From assembly GCA_913055745.1 (NCBI GenBank), contig CAJXJZ010000016.1, positions 1 to 32,636 of the forward strand: DNA of 32,636 bases, given 5' to 3'. How positions within the stretch are numbered: the stretch's first letter is position 1; every line of letters begins with the position of its first letter. Position numbers and translations under genes: made by a program. The notes under the pieces are model-generated. The model was not told the DNA's origin. It saw only the letters and a program-made list of their open reading frames with translations, and made no database searches. This DNA comes from an uncultured bacterium. Its GTDB lineage: Bacteria > Hydrothermota > Hydrothermia > UBA1063 > CAJXJZ01. Positions 16,436 through 25,296 of the stretch are shown piece after piece.

Positions 16436-17065
16436 ATGTCAAGAATAACTTTTTATTTCGTACGGCACGGGGAATCTGAGGGGAATAAAGAAGGATTATT
16501 CAGGGGTAGACGGGACTTTCCTCTAACGGAGTTAGGAAAGGTACAAGCAGAAAAAGTAGGAGAAGCCCTAAAAAACATAGATTTTACCCTTATTGCATCA
16601 AGCCCACTAAAAAGGGCTTATGATACAGCAAAATATATCGCACGTAGCAGAAAAGTAGAAGTTATGGAAGAATTTAATAACATATATCTCGCAGAATGGG
16701 AGGGAAAGAAAAAGTCATTTATAAAAGAAAACTATCCCAACGAGTGGTCATTATGGATAACAGAACCAGAAAAATTAAATCTCAAGGGTGCAGAAACCAT
16801 TGATTCGGTACAAAAGAGGGCCTTATCAGGCATAGAAAAGATAATAAAACAATATAAAAATGGTACAGTATGCATTGTCTCTCATAGGGCTGTGCTAAAA
16901 CCTTTACTTTCAGGGCTCTTAGGGGTACAAAAACCATACTTTTGGAAATTGCATTTTGATACAGCCTCTTATTCTATTGTCGAATATGAAGAAAAAAGAG
17001 GATTTACATTGATAAAACTCAATGTAACGCATCACTTACCACGATTTGAGATGGAGCGTTTTTAA
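16436..17065 (+). CDS. Histidine phosphatase family protein (phosphoglycerate mutase-like)
   Basis: The 209-residue protein opens with the phosphohistidine motif FVRHGESEGN (catalytic H11). It has the second arginine in SSPLKRAYDTA and the second catalytic histidine in VSHRAVLKPLL. The family includes GpmB-like phosphatases, cobalamin-pathway CobC and phosphoserine phosphatases; the sequence alone does not select one. The ATG lies four bases or so after a predicted transcription start and has no ribosome site. The stop overlaps the next start (TAATG), so it is coupled to the diguanylate cyclase gene. Confidence 0.88.
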   Translation: MSRITFYFVRHGESEGNKEGLFRGRRDFPLTELGKVQAEKVGEALKNIDFTLIASSPLKRAYDTAKYIARSRKVEVMEEFNNIYLAEWEGKKKSFIKENYPNEWSLWITEPEKLNLKGAETIDSVQKRALSGIEKIIKQYKNGTVCIVSHRAVLKPLLSGLLGVQKPYFWKLHFDTASYSIVEYEEKRGFTLIKLNVTHHLPRFEMERF

Positions 17066-20000
17066 TGCTATTTAAGAGGGACGAGGCCTTTATTGATGAT
17101 CTTACAGGCATTTATAATAGGAGGTTTTTAAAAGAATACCTCGCCATTGAAATAAAAAAATACTCAAGATACTACACACCTTTCACCTTACTATTTCTTG
17201 ACCTTGACAACTTTAAGCATATCAATGACTCAAAAGGACACATAGAAGGGGACAAAGCATTAAAAGAATTCGTCCGTCTCATTAAAGAGTACCTTAGGAA
17301 ATCGGATATATTGGTTAGATATGGTGGGGACGAATTTATAGTGATTTTACCTCATACAAATAGAAATGCGGGACTGATTGTAGCCAAAAGGATAGTGGAA
17401 CGAATAAAAAAACACGAGTATTTTTCTACCTTAGGTACAGGGGTGAGTATAGGGGTTGCACAATATCCAGAGGATGGTAAGAATATTGACGAACTCCTTG
17501 CTTCGGCTGATGAGGGTCTTTATCTTGCAAAAAGGCATGGTAAGGGACGTGTTTTCTTTTCGCGGGGTATAGGAACCAAGCCCCAAATACCATCTCTTAG
17601 ATTTATAAACAGACACGATGAAACAGAAAAACTCAAAAATGCACTCCGTGAAAACACTTATAATCTTTATTTAGTCCACGGAGATATTGGTATAGGGAAA
17701 ACTAGATTTATAAAGGAATTACTTTCACACTATAAAGACAATATACTCTTTACAAAGGCGTTTAATTGGGGGCACAATTTCCCTTACTATGTAGTAAGAG
17801 ATTTGTTAAAGAAGTTATACAATACTCAAAGGAGTGAATTTTTAAATTTATATAAAGAACTACCTGAGGTTTCTAAAAGGCATATCTCCAATCTTGTACC
17901 TGGATTGAATGCAAAAGGTGAGGGGCATACAGAAAAAGAGGAAAAGGAGGTATTCCTACATTCCATATATGGATTTTTAAAAGGGTTTGTGAAAGATAAC
18001 CCCTTATTCCTCATTGATGATATCCAATGGATTGACAATGAAAGTGCTAATTTCTTCATCTATGCAGTAAAAAATAACCCATCTATAAAGATTATTGCTA
18101 CACATAGAATAGGAGACAAATCTTCTGGTTACACACTAATTGATGAAAGTCTCAAAGAAAAAACCTTCAATATAACCATAGGACCCCTGAGCAAGGAATA
18201 TACAGAAGAATTAATAAAAGAGATTTTAAGAGGTAATGTAGGCCCAGAGATAACAGAATTTATTTATAAACGCAGCGGGGGAAACCCTTATTATATAGAA
18301 GAAATTGTAAGATCACTTTTCGAAGAGAACCTGCTTTATTTAGAAAATGGTTCCAAATGGAAACTGCAAGATACAGCCTATGATATGCATGTTGCTCCAA
18401 AAAGTGCAGAAAGCATAATAAAATCTAAGTTAAGGGCACTTAATGCCCAGCACCGTAGAATACTTGAACTTTTTGCTGTTTATGGTGATGTTATCTCCAT
18501 AGATAAACTCTCACATCTTGTATCTATTGGAGAAGGTGAGTTATACAACAAACTTGATCGTATAGTGGAGGCGGGCCTGCTTGAAGAGGAATCTTATAAA
18601 ACATACATGTTTCCCGCAGGCATAATAAGGGATGTCATACTTAAAGAGATATCAACAGGGAAAAGGGTATACTATCATAGAAAGGTTTTGGAATACTTTG
18701 AGGAATTCGTCCCAAAATCGGAAAGAGAGGAAAAAAGTGCACTTTTAGCATACCACTATAAAATGATTGGAGATAAGGAAAATGCGGCAAAATTTTACAA
18801 CATTTCAGCGGAAAACGCTAAAAAGGTCTTTGCTTTTCATTCTGTATTATATTACCTTAAAGAAAGTTATTCACTTGTACCAGATGAAGAAACACTATTT
18901 AAAATAGCCAATGCATACTATGACATCGGTGAATTTAATGAATCACTTTCCATATTAAAAGAATTGGTAGAAAAACACCCGAACAACTTTAGATACCTTT
19001 TAAAACTTGCCGATGTACACGAAATTTTAGACAATATTGAGGAATCAGAGAAGATTATCCAATACATATTAAATAACTGTAATGAAGATGAAATACAGGA
19101 CCAAGCAAGAATGCAACTTGCATGGATAAAGAGCAGGCAAAGAAAGCATAAAGAAGCAATAGACCTCTACCACAAAGTCATAGAAAATGCAAAAAAAAGG
19201 CATGATGAAAAACTGGTGGCAAAATGTTATCAGGAATTAGGTGTTTGCTATAGGAGGATGTGGGAACTGGAAGAATCTGAAAGATATTACCTTAAGGCTC
19301 TTGAATCCTCTTATGCAAAATCTAATAGAATATTTTACCTCGTGATCAAATTTTCTCTCGCATCTGTGATATTCAATAAAGGGTATCCTGAAAATGCCAT
19401 ACAGATACTCAAAGAATTAAAAGATGAATTTAAGAAGATGGGAGCTGTCTATTATTACTCCCTTTCCCTTGTGAACCTCGGTGCATGTTATTATGCTATA
19501 GGGGAATTAGATGAAGCAAAAAAGGTTTTGGAGGTAGCACTTGATTATATAAAAGGCCTGGATAATAGATATCTCCTCTCTTATGTATATGCCAATCTTG
19601 CTGACATAAGATGTGAAGTTGACGACTTCAAAGGTGCAGCCGAATATCTTGAACAAGTAGTTGATTTAAATGATAAAAGCATTGAGAATCTGTACAATAT
19701 GTTATACCTTGCATCTTTATATGCCAAAATGGGCAAACTCAAGAAAACTTCACAAATTTTGAATACTTATACTAAACTTAAAAAAGATGTACATGACGAA
19801 GAATTAGAACTACACGAATTAAGAAGGAAAATAGAAATAGGTCTCATATCCAATGAAGATATTAAAGACCTTATCCCAAAAACAGAAGCGTCATTAAATA
19901 ATATCAAAAATACTACTGAGAGAGTGTACCTTGCTCTCTATATCGCCCTCTGGTATGCAAAGAAAAAAGAAATAGACAAGGCAATAGAATATGTTAATAT

Positions 20001-20196
20001 GGCTCAAAAAATGTTGCCACAAGCAAAGAACTTTAATATCATTGAATTTCACGAAATTTTATTGGACATATATATTTATCTTGGGAACAAAAATATGGCT
20101 TTTAGGGAGTTTAACCTTCTAAAGGCAGAACTCCTTGAAAAAAAGAATTTTAAAAAACTTGAAAAACTTGAAAGAAAGATCTCAGAGATAAAATAA
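17065..20196 (+). CDS. GGDEF diguanylate cyclase fused to a STAND-type ATPase and TPR array
   Basis: The protein has 1043 residues. Residues 1-167 are a GGDEF domain (DDLTGIYNRR, YGGDEF at 86-91) with an intact inhibitory RxxD (R78-D81), five residues before it, so c-di-GMP synthesis with product inhibition is likely. An AAA_16/STAND-like ATPase follows: Walker A GDIGIGKT (206-213) and Walker B LFLIDD (314-319), with a GNPYYIEEI block typical of the ATPase-to-winged-helix junction. From about 560 to the end are many TPR-like helical pairs. There is no membrane helix or receiver domain. It starts in a TAATG overlap with the phosphatase. The usual STAND cyclase fusion carries an adenylate cyclase; here a GGDEF takes that place. 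The ligand is unknown. Confidence 0.88.
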   Translation: MLFKRDEAFIDDLTGIYNRRFLKEYLAIEIKKYSRYYTPFTLLFLDLDNFKHINDSKGHIEGDKALKEFVRLIKEYLRKSDILVRYGGDEFIVILPHTNRNAGLIVAKRIVERIKKHEYFSTLGTGVSIGVAQYPEDGKNIDELLASADEGLYLAKRHGKGRVFFSRGIGTKPQIPSLRFINRHDETEKLKNALRENTYNLYLVHGDIGIGKTRFIKELLSHYKDNILFTKAFNWGHNFPYYVVRDLLKKLYNTQRSEFLNLYKELPEVSKRHISNLVPGLNAKGEGHTEKEEKEVFLHSIYGFLKGFVKDNPLFLIDDIQWIDNESANFFIYAVKNNPSIKIIATHRIGDKSSGYTLIDESLKEKTFNITIGPLSKEYTEELIKEILRGNVGPEITEFIYKRSGGNPYYIEEIVRSLFEENLLYLENGSKWKLQDTAYDMHVAPKSAESIIKSKLRALNAQHRRILELFAVYGDVISIDKLSHLVSIGEGELYNKLDRIVEAGLLEEESYKTYMFPAGIIRDVILKEISTGKRVYYHRKVLEYFEEFVPKSEREEKSALLAYHYKMIGDKENAAKFYNISAENAKKVFAFHSVLYYLKESYSLVPDEETLFKIANAYYDIGEFNESLSILKELVEKHPNNFRYLLKLADVHEILDNIEESEKIIQYILNNCNEDEIQDQARMQLAWIKSRQRKHKEAIDLYHKVIENAKKRHDEKLVAKCYQELGVCYRRMWELEESERYYLKALESSYAKSNRIFYLVIKFSLASVIFNKGYPENAIQILKELKDEFKKMGAVYYYSLSLVNLGACYYAIGELDEAKKVLEVALDYIKGLDNRYLLSYVYANLADIRCEVDDFKGAAEYLEQVVDLNDKSIENLYNMLYLASLYAKMGKLKKTSQILNTYTKLKKDVHDEELELHELRRKIEIGLISNEDIKDLIPKTEASLNNIKNTTERVYLALYIALWYAKKKEIDKAIEYVNMAQKMLPQAKNFNIIEFHEILLDIYIYLGNKNMAFREFNLLKAELLEKKNFKKLEKLERKISEIK

Positions 20197-20206
20197 GGAG
20201 GTGAAA

Positions 20207-21295
20207 ATGCCATTTAAAATATTTGTGGTGAACCCAGGAGGAGGCAGTACAAAACTCGCCTATTTTGAAGATGAAACGCGCCTTCTTTATGAAGAGATTG
20301 AGCATAATCCTTTAACCTTAAAGGAATTACATACCATGGAAGAACAGATTGAATACAGAATGAAGCAGATAGATGAATTTGTAAAAAAGAGCGATATAGA
20401 TCTTTCCAAAATGGATGCATTCGTCGGAAGGGGGGGCGCATTCTTCCCACTAAAAAGTGGTGTCTATTTTGCAGATGATGATGTCCTGCAGGATGTAAAA
20501 AACGGCAAAGTCCAGGCAGACCATCCATCCAATTTTGGAGCAGTCATTGTAAATTACCTTGGTAAAAAGTATAAAAAGCCTTCATTCTTTGTTGACCCTG
20601 TATCCGTTGATGAGTTTGATGATATATCAAGGCTTTCAGGCCTTAAACAACTTGAAAGAAAGAGCCTTGCCCATACGCTAAACACAAAATATGTTGCAAA
20701 AAAGGTCGCAGAAAAACATGGAAAAAAATACGAAGAACTTAACCTCATTGTTGCACATCTTGGAACTGGTATATCCATATCACCACATAGAAAAGGGAAG
20801 ATGTTTGATGTAAACAACGCCAATGATGGTGGCCCCTTTTCCCCTCAAAGAACAGGCTCTCTTCCTGTTACAGGCCTTATCAAACTCTGTTATTCTGGTA
20901 TGCATACAGAGAAGGAGATGCTAAGAAAAGTAACTAAGGAGGGTGGGCTTATGAGCTATCTTGATACGCAAGACCTACGGGAAGTGGAGAAAATGGCAGA
21001 GAAAGACGATTATGCAAAAACAGTTTACAATGCAATGATCTATCAAATTGCCAAAGAAATAGGGGCAATGAGTGCAGCATTAAAGGGAAAGGTAGATTTT
21101 ATAATACTTACAGGTGGCATGTCTCGCTCTGAAAAATTAGTGAAAGGCCTTAAAACATATATAGATTGGATCGCTCCAGTTGAAGTAATTCCTGGTGAGA
21201 ACGAAATGGAAGCCCTTGCTTTTGGCGCTCTTGGAGTTTTAAAAGGCGAAGAAAAACCTAAAAGATACAAAGATTTTGTAAAATACAGGAGATAA
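20207..21295 (+). CDS. buk: Butyrate kinase
   Basis: The 362-residue ASKHA-fold kinase opens FVVNPGGGSTKLAYF (phosphate 1 motif). It has GRGGAFFPLKSGVY, the substrate-region HPSNFGA, AHLGTGISISPHRKG and GGPFSPQRTGSLP, all butyrate-kinase blocks rather than acetate-kinase ones. The ATG at 20207 lies five bases after AGGAGG; a GTG at 20201 overlaps that site and is rejected. It interconverts butyrate (or a branched-chain acid) and acyl phosphate with ATP. The usual partner, phosphate butyryltransferase, is not in the window. It sits 10 bases after the regulator and 3 bases before an aminotransferase, so amino-acid-derived acyl substrates are a reasonable inference. Confidence 0.93.
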   Translation: MPFKIFVVNPGGGSTKLAYFEDETRLLYEEIEHNPLTLKELHTMEEQIEYRMKQIDEFVKKSDIDLSKMDAFVGRGGAFFPLKSGVYFADDDVLQDVKNGKVQADHPSNFGAVIVNYLGKKYKKPSFFVDPVSVDEFDDISRLSGLKQLERKSLAHTLNTKYVAKKVAEKHGKKYEELNLIVAHLGTGISISPHRKGKMFDVNNANDGGPFSPQRTGSLPVTGLIKLCYSGMHTEKEMLRKVTKEGGLMSYLDTQDLREVEKMAEKDDYAKTVYNAMIYQIAKEIGAMSAALKGKVDFIILTGGMSRSEKLVKGLKTYIDWIAPVEVIPGENEMEALAFGALGVLKGEEKPKRYKDFVKYRR

Positions 21296-21298
21296 GAG

Positions 21299-22507
21299 AT
21301 GCAAAACCTTTATGTATCAAATAGAGGCAAAGAAGTTGAACCCTCACCAATAAGAAAGCTCGTCCCTTTTGCTGATGAAGCAAAAAGGAAAGGGATAAAG
21401 GTCTATCACATAAATATTGGACAGCCAGACATACCAACTCCTCCCTTTATCTTAGATGCAATGAGAAACTTCTCAAACCCTGTTCTTCCTTATGGTCCAT
21501 CACAAGGCATATTGGAACTCAGAGAGGCAATTGCCAATTACTTCGGGCGGTACGAGATAGATATACACCCCGATGAAATCTTTATAACATCAGGGGGGTC
21601 TGAGGCCATATTCTTTACCTTTTTAACAATTATGGATGAGGGTGATGAGGTATTAATACCAGAACCATATTACACAAACTACAACGGTTTTGCAAACATG
21701 GCAGGCGTTAATATCTCTGCCATCCCAACCAGTGCAGAGGACGGTTTCCACTTACCAGAAAAAGAGGTGATAGAGAAACTCATCACAAAGAGGACAAAGG
21801 CAATACTTATATGTAGCCCGAACAATCCAACCGGTGTTATCTATACAAAAGAAGAATACGAGATGGTAAAAGAAATCGCTGAAAAATACAATCTCTATAT
21901 TGTATCAGATGAGGTCTATAGGGAGTTTATATTCAATGGAGAGAGTCCTTACTCAGTGTTAAAATTGGATACAAATCCAGAAAGACTAATCGTTATAGAC
22001 AGCATATCTAAGAGATTCAGCGCTTGTGGAGCCCGCATAGGATTTATAGCAACAAAGAATAAAAACATATTACAGAACGTCTTAAAGTACGGTCAGGCAA
22101 GGTTATGTCCACCAACAGTAGAACAATTCGGTGCAATAGAGGGGTACAGGAGATTGGATGAATTCTTGCCCTCAATGATTAAAGAGTATAAAAATAGAAG
22201 GGATGCCGCATTCAGTGTGATAGAGAAACATGAGGACATTTTCGCCTTGAAGCCTCAAGGCGCATTCTATGCTGTGCTTAAACTACCCCTCAAAGATGCA
22301 GACCATTTTGCAAAATGGATGCTATCTGACTTTAGCCTTGACGGCAAAACAGTTATGGTTGCGCCTGCAAAACCGTTTTATAAGAGTCCGCATAAAGGCA
22401 AAGATGAGATAAGGATAGCCTATGTTCTTGAAAGCCATTTAATGAAAGAGGCGATTGAAATTTTGATTGAAGGCATAAAAGAATATAAAAACAAAGGCTT
22501 TTCATGA
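21299..22507 (+). CDS. PLP-dependent aminotransferase, class I/II
   Basis: The 402-residue fold-type I enzyme has the expected blocks: NIGQPDIPTP, YGPSQGILELREAIA, TSGGSEAI, SPNNPTG (asparagine for PLP O3), SDEVYRE (D204, Y207), SISKRFSACGARIGF (PLP lysine K238) and the C-terminal R in DEIRIAYV for the substrate carboxylate. It is nearest to aspartate-type subgroup I-gamma enzymes, but substrate specificity cannot be fixed from motifs. The gene follows buk by three bases with no terminator between them. The next gene has its own promoter. Confidence 0.9.
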   Translation: MQNLYVSNRGKEVEPSPIRKLVPFADEAKRKGIKVYHINIGQPDIPTPPFILDAMRNFSNPVLPYGPSQGILELREAIANYFGRYEIDIHPDEIFITSGGSEAIFFTFLTIMDEGDEVLIPEPYYTNYNGFANMAGVNISAIPTSAEDGFHLPEKEVIEKLITKRTKAILICSPNNPTGVIYTKEEYEMVKEIAEKYNLYIVSDEVYREFIFNGESPYSVLKLDTNPERLIVIDSISKRFSACGARIGFIATKNKNILQNVLKYGQARLCPPTVEQFGAIEGYRRLDEFLPSMIKEYKNRRDAAFSVIEKHEDIFALKPQGAFYAVLKLPLKDADHFAKWMLSDFSLDGKTVMVAPAKPFYKSPHKGKDEIRIAYVLESHLMKEAIEILIEGIKEYKNKGFS

Positions 22508-22518
22508 TAAGACAACAT

Positions 22519-22547
22519 TTGACCTGCCTTAGATTTAAGAGTAAAAT
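22519..22547 (+). promoter_or_regulatory. Promoter of the DUF6754/lspA operon
   Basis: TTGACC (22519-22524), 17 bases, TAAAAT (22542-22547). Five of six bases match the consensus in each hexamer. The predicted start near 22554 leaves an 18-base leader with AAAGGAGG before the ATG at 22572. No terminator after the aminotransferase gene was seen, so some read-through is possible. Confidence 0.7.
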
Positions 22548-22571
22548 ATTCCTTGCAAAAAAGGAGGCATA

Positions 22572-23669
22572 ATGGGTATCATTTTGCCTATTTTGATCTT
22601 TTTATATTCACCTTTTAAAGGTGTGAAGGCTTTTGATACGCCTGATGATGGCGGTGGAAGTATCACTATAAAGTGGGAACTTCTTAAGGAAGATAGCAGC
22701 GTAATGCGATATGATGTATATAGATACGAATCTTTGAAAGATACAGGCGTGCTCATAGGCTCTGTACTGAGAGGTAGCAACACTTATCAGGATATAGGAA
22801 CAAAGGATGGAAAACAATACTGGTACAGAGTTGCCGCCATATATCCGGATACAGTACTCTTTTCAAACCTTTCATCCCCTGCCGTGTCAAAAGCACAATG
22901 GTTCAATAGTAAAACGAAGGCTTCCCTCTTTATCCTTCTATTTTTTGGCATCGTACTATTCTGGTTCACAGAGGAGGCTAAAAAAGGGAAGAGAACCTAC
23001 ATAAGAAAGATTGCAGGCCTTGAAGCCGTTGAAGAGGCTGTTGGTAGGTCTACAGAACTTGGAAAACCCATCCTCTTTGTACCAGGTATTGGGCTCATAA
23101 ATGATATTACCACTATCGCTGCATTGTCTATTTTAAAAAGGGTTGCAAAGAAAGCAGCAGAATATGAATCAAGGGTTATTGTACCCAACTTTGACCCAAT
23201 AGTAATGGTCGCAGCACAGGAAACGGTGAAGGAAGGTTACACAGAATCTGGAAGGCCTGACCTTTACAATGAAAATGATGTATTCTTCCTAACGAGCGAC
23301 CAGTTTGGATATGCTGCCGGTGTAGATGGGATGATGATGAGAGAAAAGCCCGGGGCCATATTCCTTCAGGGTACATTTTATGCTGAAGCACTTATCTTAG
23401 CAGAAACAGGGCATTCTGTAGGGGCTATTCAGATATCTGGTACGACATCTGTCACACAATTGCCTTTCTTTATTGCCGCAACAGATTACACGCTCATAGG
23501 AGAAGAGATGTTTGCAGCAAGTGCTTATCTTTCAAAAGACCCACTTATGCTCGGTACCATAAAGGGTGAAGACCTTACAAAACTCATTTTTATCATAATC
23601 ATAGGCATTGGTGTTATTCTTGAGACCTTTGGTATACATATTATATCAAACTGGTTTTCTATATTTTAG
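22572..23669 (+). CDS. FN3-containing DUF6754-type membrane protein
   Basis: The 365-residue protein begins with a short hydrophobic segment (residues 3-20) that reads as a signal peptide. An FN3-like beta domain follows (about 21-108; ITIKWEL, YDVYR, YWYRVAA). A membrane helix lies at 118-132, followed by a KKGKR positive patch. The soluble domain at about 145-325 has KPILFVPGIGLINDITTIAA and GTTSVTQLPFF, and a last helix covers 338-356. The FN3 part should face the periplasm and the large domain the cytoplasm. I recognise the large domain as DUF6754-like; no function is known to me. It leads a six-gene operon with spacings of about ten bases or overlaps. Confidence 0.7.
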   Translation: MGIILPILIFLYSPFKGVKAFDTPDDGGGSITIKWELLKEDSSVMRYDVYRYESLKDTGVLIGSVLRGSNTYQDIGTKDGKQYWYRVAAIYPDTVLFSNLSSPAVSKAQWFNSKTKASLFILLFFGIVLFWFTEEAKKGKRTYIRKIAGLEAVEEAVGRSTELGKPILFVPGIGLINDITTIAALSILKRVAKKAAEYESRVIVPNFDPIVMVAAQETVKEGYTESGRPDLYNENDVFFLTSDQFGYAAGVDGMMMREKPGAIFLQGTFYAEALILAETGHSVGAIQISGTTSVTQLPFFIAATDYTLIGEEMFAASAYLSKDPLMLGTIKGEDLTKLIFIIIIGIGVILETFGIHIISNWFSIF

Positions 23670-23679
23670 GAGGTATTAA

Positions 23680-24465
23680 ATGAAGAGAGAGGTGCCACTT
23701 TTTATAACATTTATAACAGGGATTTTAATCATCATAGCGCTATTTATTCCTCACAAGCCATTCGGACAATTACAAACAACATTCAATGATTGGTTAATAA
23801 TCGTCGGTGGTTTTACAATGATACTTGGTCTTGATTCATTGCTCTTACATAACTGGGAGAAGATTAAAAGAAAAAAAGAAGGATGGTTAAGTGCTGCATT
23901 CCTCATAGCAAGTTTCTTTATTACCCTCTTTTGGGGATTTGGAGAAGGGATATTCTTTCATAGAAACCCCTTTGACGCATCTGCCACATTTCTAAGGTAT
24001 TTTTATACCTATATCTTTGTTCCATTACAATCCACCATGTTCTCCCTCCTTGCATTCTTCATAGCAAGTGCAGCATACAGGGCATTTAGGGCAAAAGATC
24101 CAAACTCTACATTACTCCTCTCCGCTGCAGCACTTGTTATGCTTGGAAGAGTGCCTGGTGGGCAGGCTGTAGCACCATGGATATTTGCCTTTGTCCTCTT
24201 ACTCCTTGCTTACTATTTCTTCAATGAGAGCAAGAAAACATCCGGCACACAACAAACAGTTTATATAATATTGGCTATAATTACACTAATTTTGATTTAT
24301 CCTGTTTTTTACATCCTTCTCCACTATTTAAACGGTATAGCTGACTGGATCATGAATATACCACAGATGGCAGCAAAGCGCGGCATTTGGATCGGCATTT
24401 CCTTAGGCGGTATAGCAATGTCTCTCAGAATAATCTTTGGTATAGAAAAGACTTATCTAAGATAG
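23680..24465 (+). CDS. Polytopic membrane protein of unknown function (DUF6754 cluster)
   Basis: The 261 residues contain about eight hydrophobic helices: about 7-24, 38-57, 70-91, 112-137, 147-160, 171-185, 198-220 and 241-257. Recurrent features are WGFGEGIFFHRNPFD after helix 3 and a GRVPGGQAVAPW loop. No transporter or enzyme motif is recognised. The ATG follows an AGGAGG, ten bases after the DUF6754-type gene. The tight spacing and the shared membrane location suggest that it is a subunit of the same complex. Not named, since I cannot place it in a characterised family. Confidence 0.65.
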   Translation: MKREVPLFITFITGILIIIALFIPHKPFGQLQTTFNDWLIIVGGFTMILGLDSLLLHNWEKIKRKKEGWLSAAFLIASFFITLFWGFGEGIFFHRNPFDASATFLRYFYTYIFVPLQSTMFSLLAFFIASAAYRAFRAKDPNSTLLLSAAALVMLGRVPGGQAVAPWIFAFVLLLLAYYFFNESKKTSGTQQTVYIILAIITLILIYPVFYILLHYLNGIADWIMNIPQMAAKRGIWIGISLGGIAMSLRIIFGIEKTYLR

Positions 24466-24474
24466 GGGGATAGA

Positions 24475-25296
24475 ATGAGAGAGTTCTTAGAAAAAGCAGG
24501 TAATATTGACAGGAGAATAATTTATCTTATCATTTTCCTGGCAGTGGCTACAACTATTTTGGTTAAAGCCAGGTTTAAGTCAAGCCCATTACCCGAGGTA
24601 CAACGCTCCTATAAGATTATAAATGACCTGCCATCTGGATCTGTTGTCATGTTTTCCATTGATTATGATGCATCCAGTATGCCAGAGCTTGACCCTATGT
24701 TAAGGGCTATGCTGAGACACTGCTTCAAAAAGAATCTTAAAGTCATAATGCTTGGCCACTGGCCATTAGGCCTTCCTCTTGGACAATTAGCCCTTGACGA
24801 TATTGCCCGTGAGTACCACAAAAAATATGGCACTGATTATGTGTTCCTTGGATACAGACCAGGATTACAGGCAGTTATGCTCAATCTTGGAAAAGAAATA
24901 AGGAGTGTATTCGCTACAGATTACAAAGGCACACCTCTTGATTCTTTACCACTCATGCGAAATGTACATAACTACAACGACATTGCCATACTTGTTGGAC
25001 TTGAGGCAGGTTCTGTTGGGGATGCATGGGTTCAATTTGCCAATGCACGGTTTAATCAGAAGATTATCCTTGGCTCCACTGCTGTCATAACACCCGATTT
25101 ATACCCATACCTTCAAGCAGGACAAATTGTTGGATTAATAGGTGGACTCAGGGGTGCATCAGACTATGAAACCCTGGTTGAGCACCCTGCAATGGCAAGT
25201 TTAGGTATGGCTTCACAAACAGTTGTTCATGTTCTTATAATTCTTCTTATACTCCTCGGTAATATAGGTTACTTTGCAACAAGGAGGAAAAAATGA
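24475..25296 (+). CDS. Membrane-anchored protein with a soluble domain resembling DUF6754
   Basis: The 273-residue protein has a membrane helix at about 15-31, a mixed alpha/beta domain at about 45-240 and a second helix at 251-267 followed by TRRKK. The domain has strands such as SVVMFSIDYD, LKVIMLGHW, DYVFLGY, DIAILVG and KIILGST. A glycine-rich turn GSTAVITPD (200-208) matches GTTSVTQLP in the DUF6754-type protein two genes upstream, and the order of elements around it is similar. Charges do not settle which side of the membrane the domain faces. No catalytic motif is recognised. It overlaps the next gene by four bases (ATGA). Confidence 0.65.
   Translation: MREFLEKAGNIDRRIIYLIIFLAVATTILVKARFKSSPLPEVQRSYKIINDLPSGSVVMFSIDYDASSMPELDPMLRAMLRHCFKKNLKVIMLGHWPLGLPLGQLALDDIAREYHKKYGTDYVFLGYRPGLQAVMLNLGKEIRSVFATDYKGTPLDSLPLMRNVHNYNDIAILVGLEAGSVGDAWVQFANARFNQKIILGSTAVITPDLYPYLQAGQIVGLIGGLRGASDYETLVEHPAMASLGMASQTVVHVLIILLILLGNIGYFATRRKK

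Noticed and set aside
20201-20206. GTG start for butyrate kinase
   Set aside because: It overlaps the AGGAGG site; the ATG at 20207 has the right spacing.
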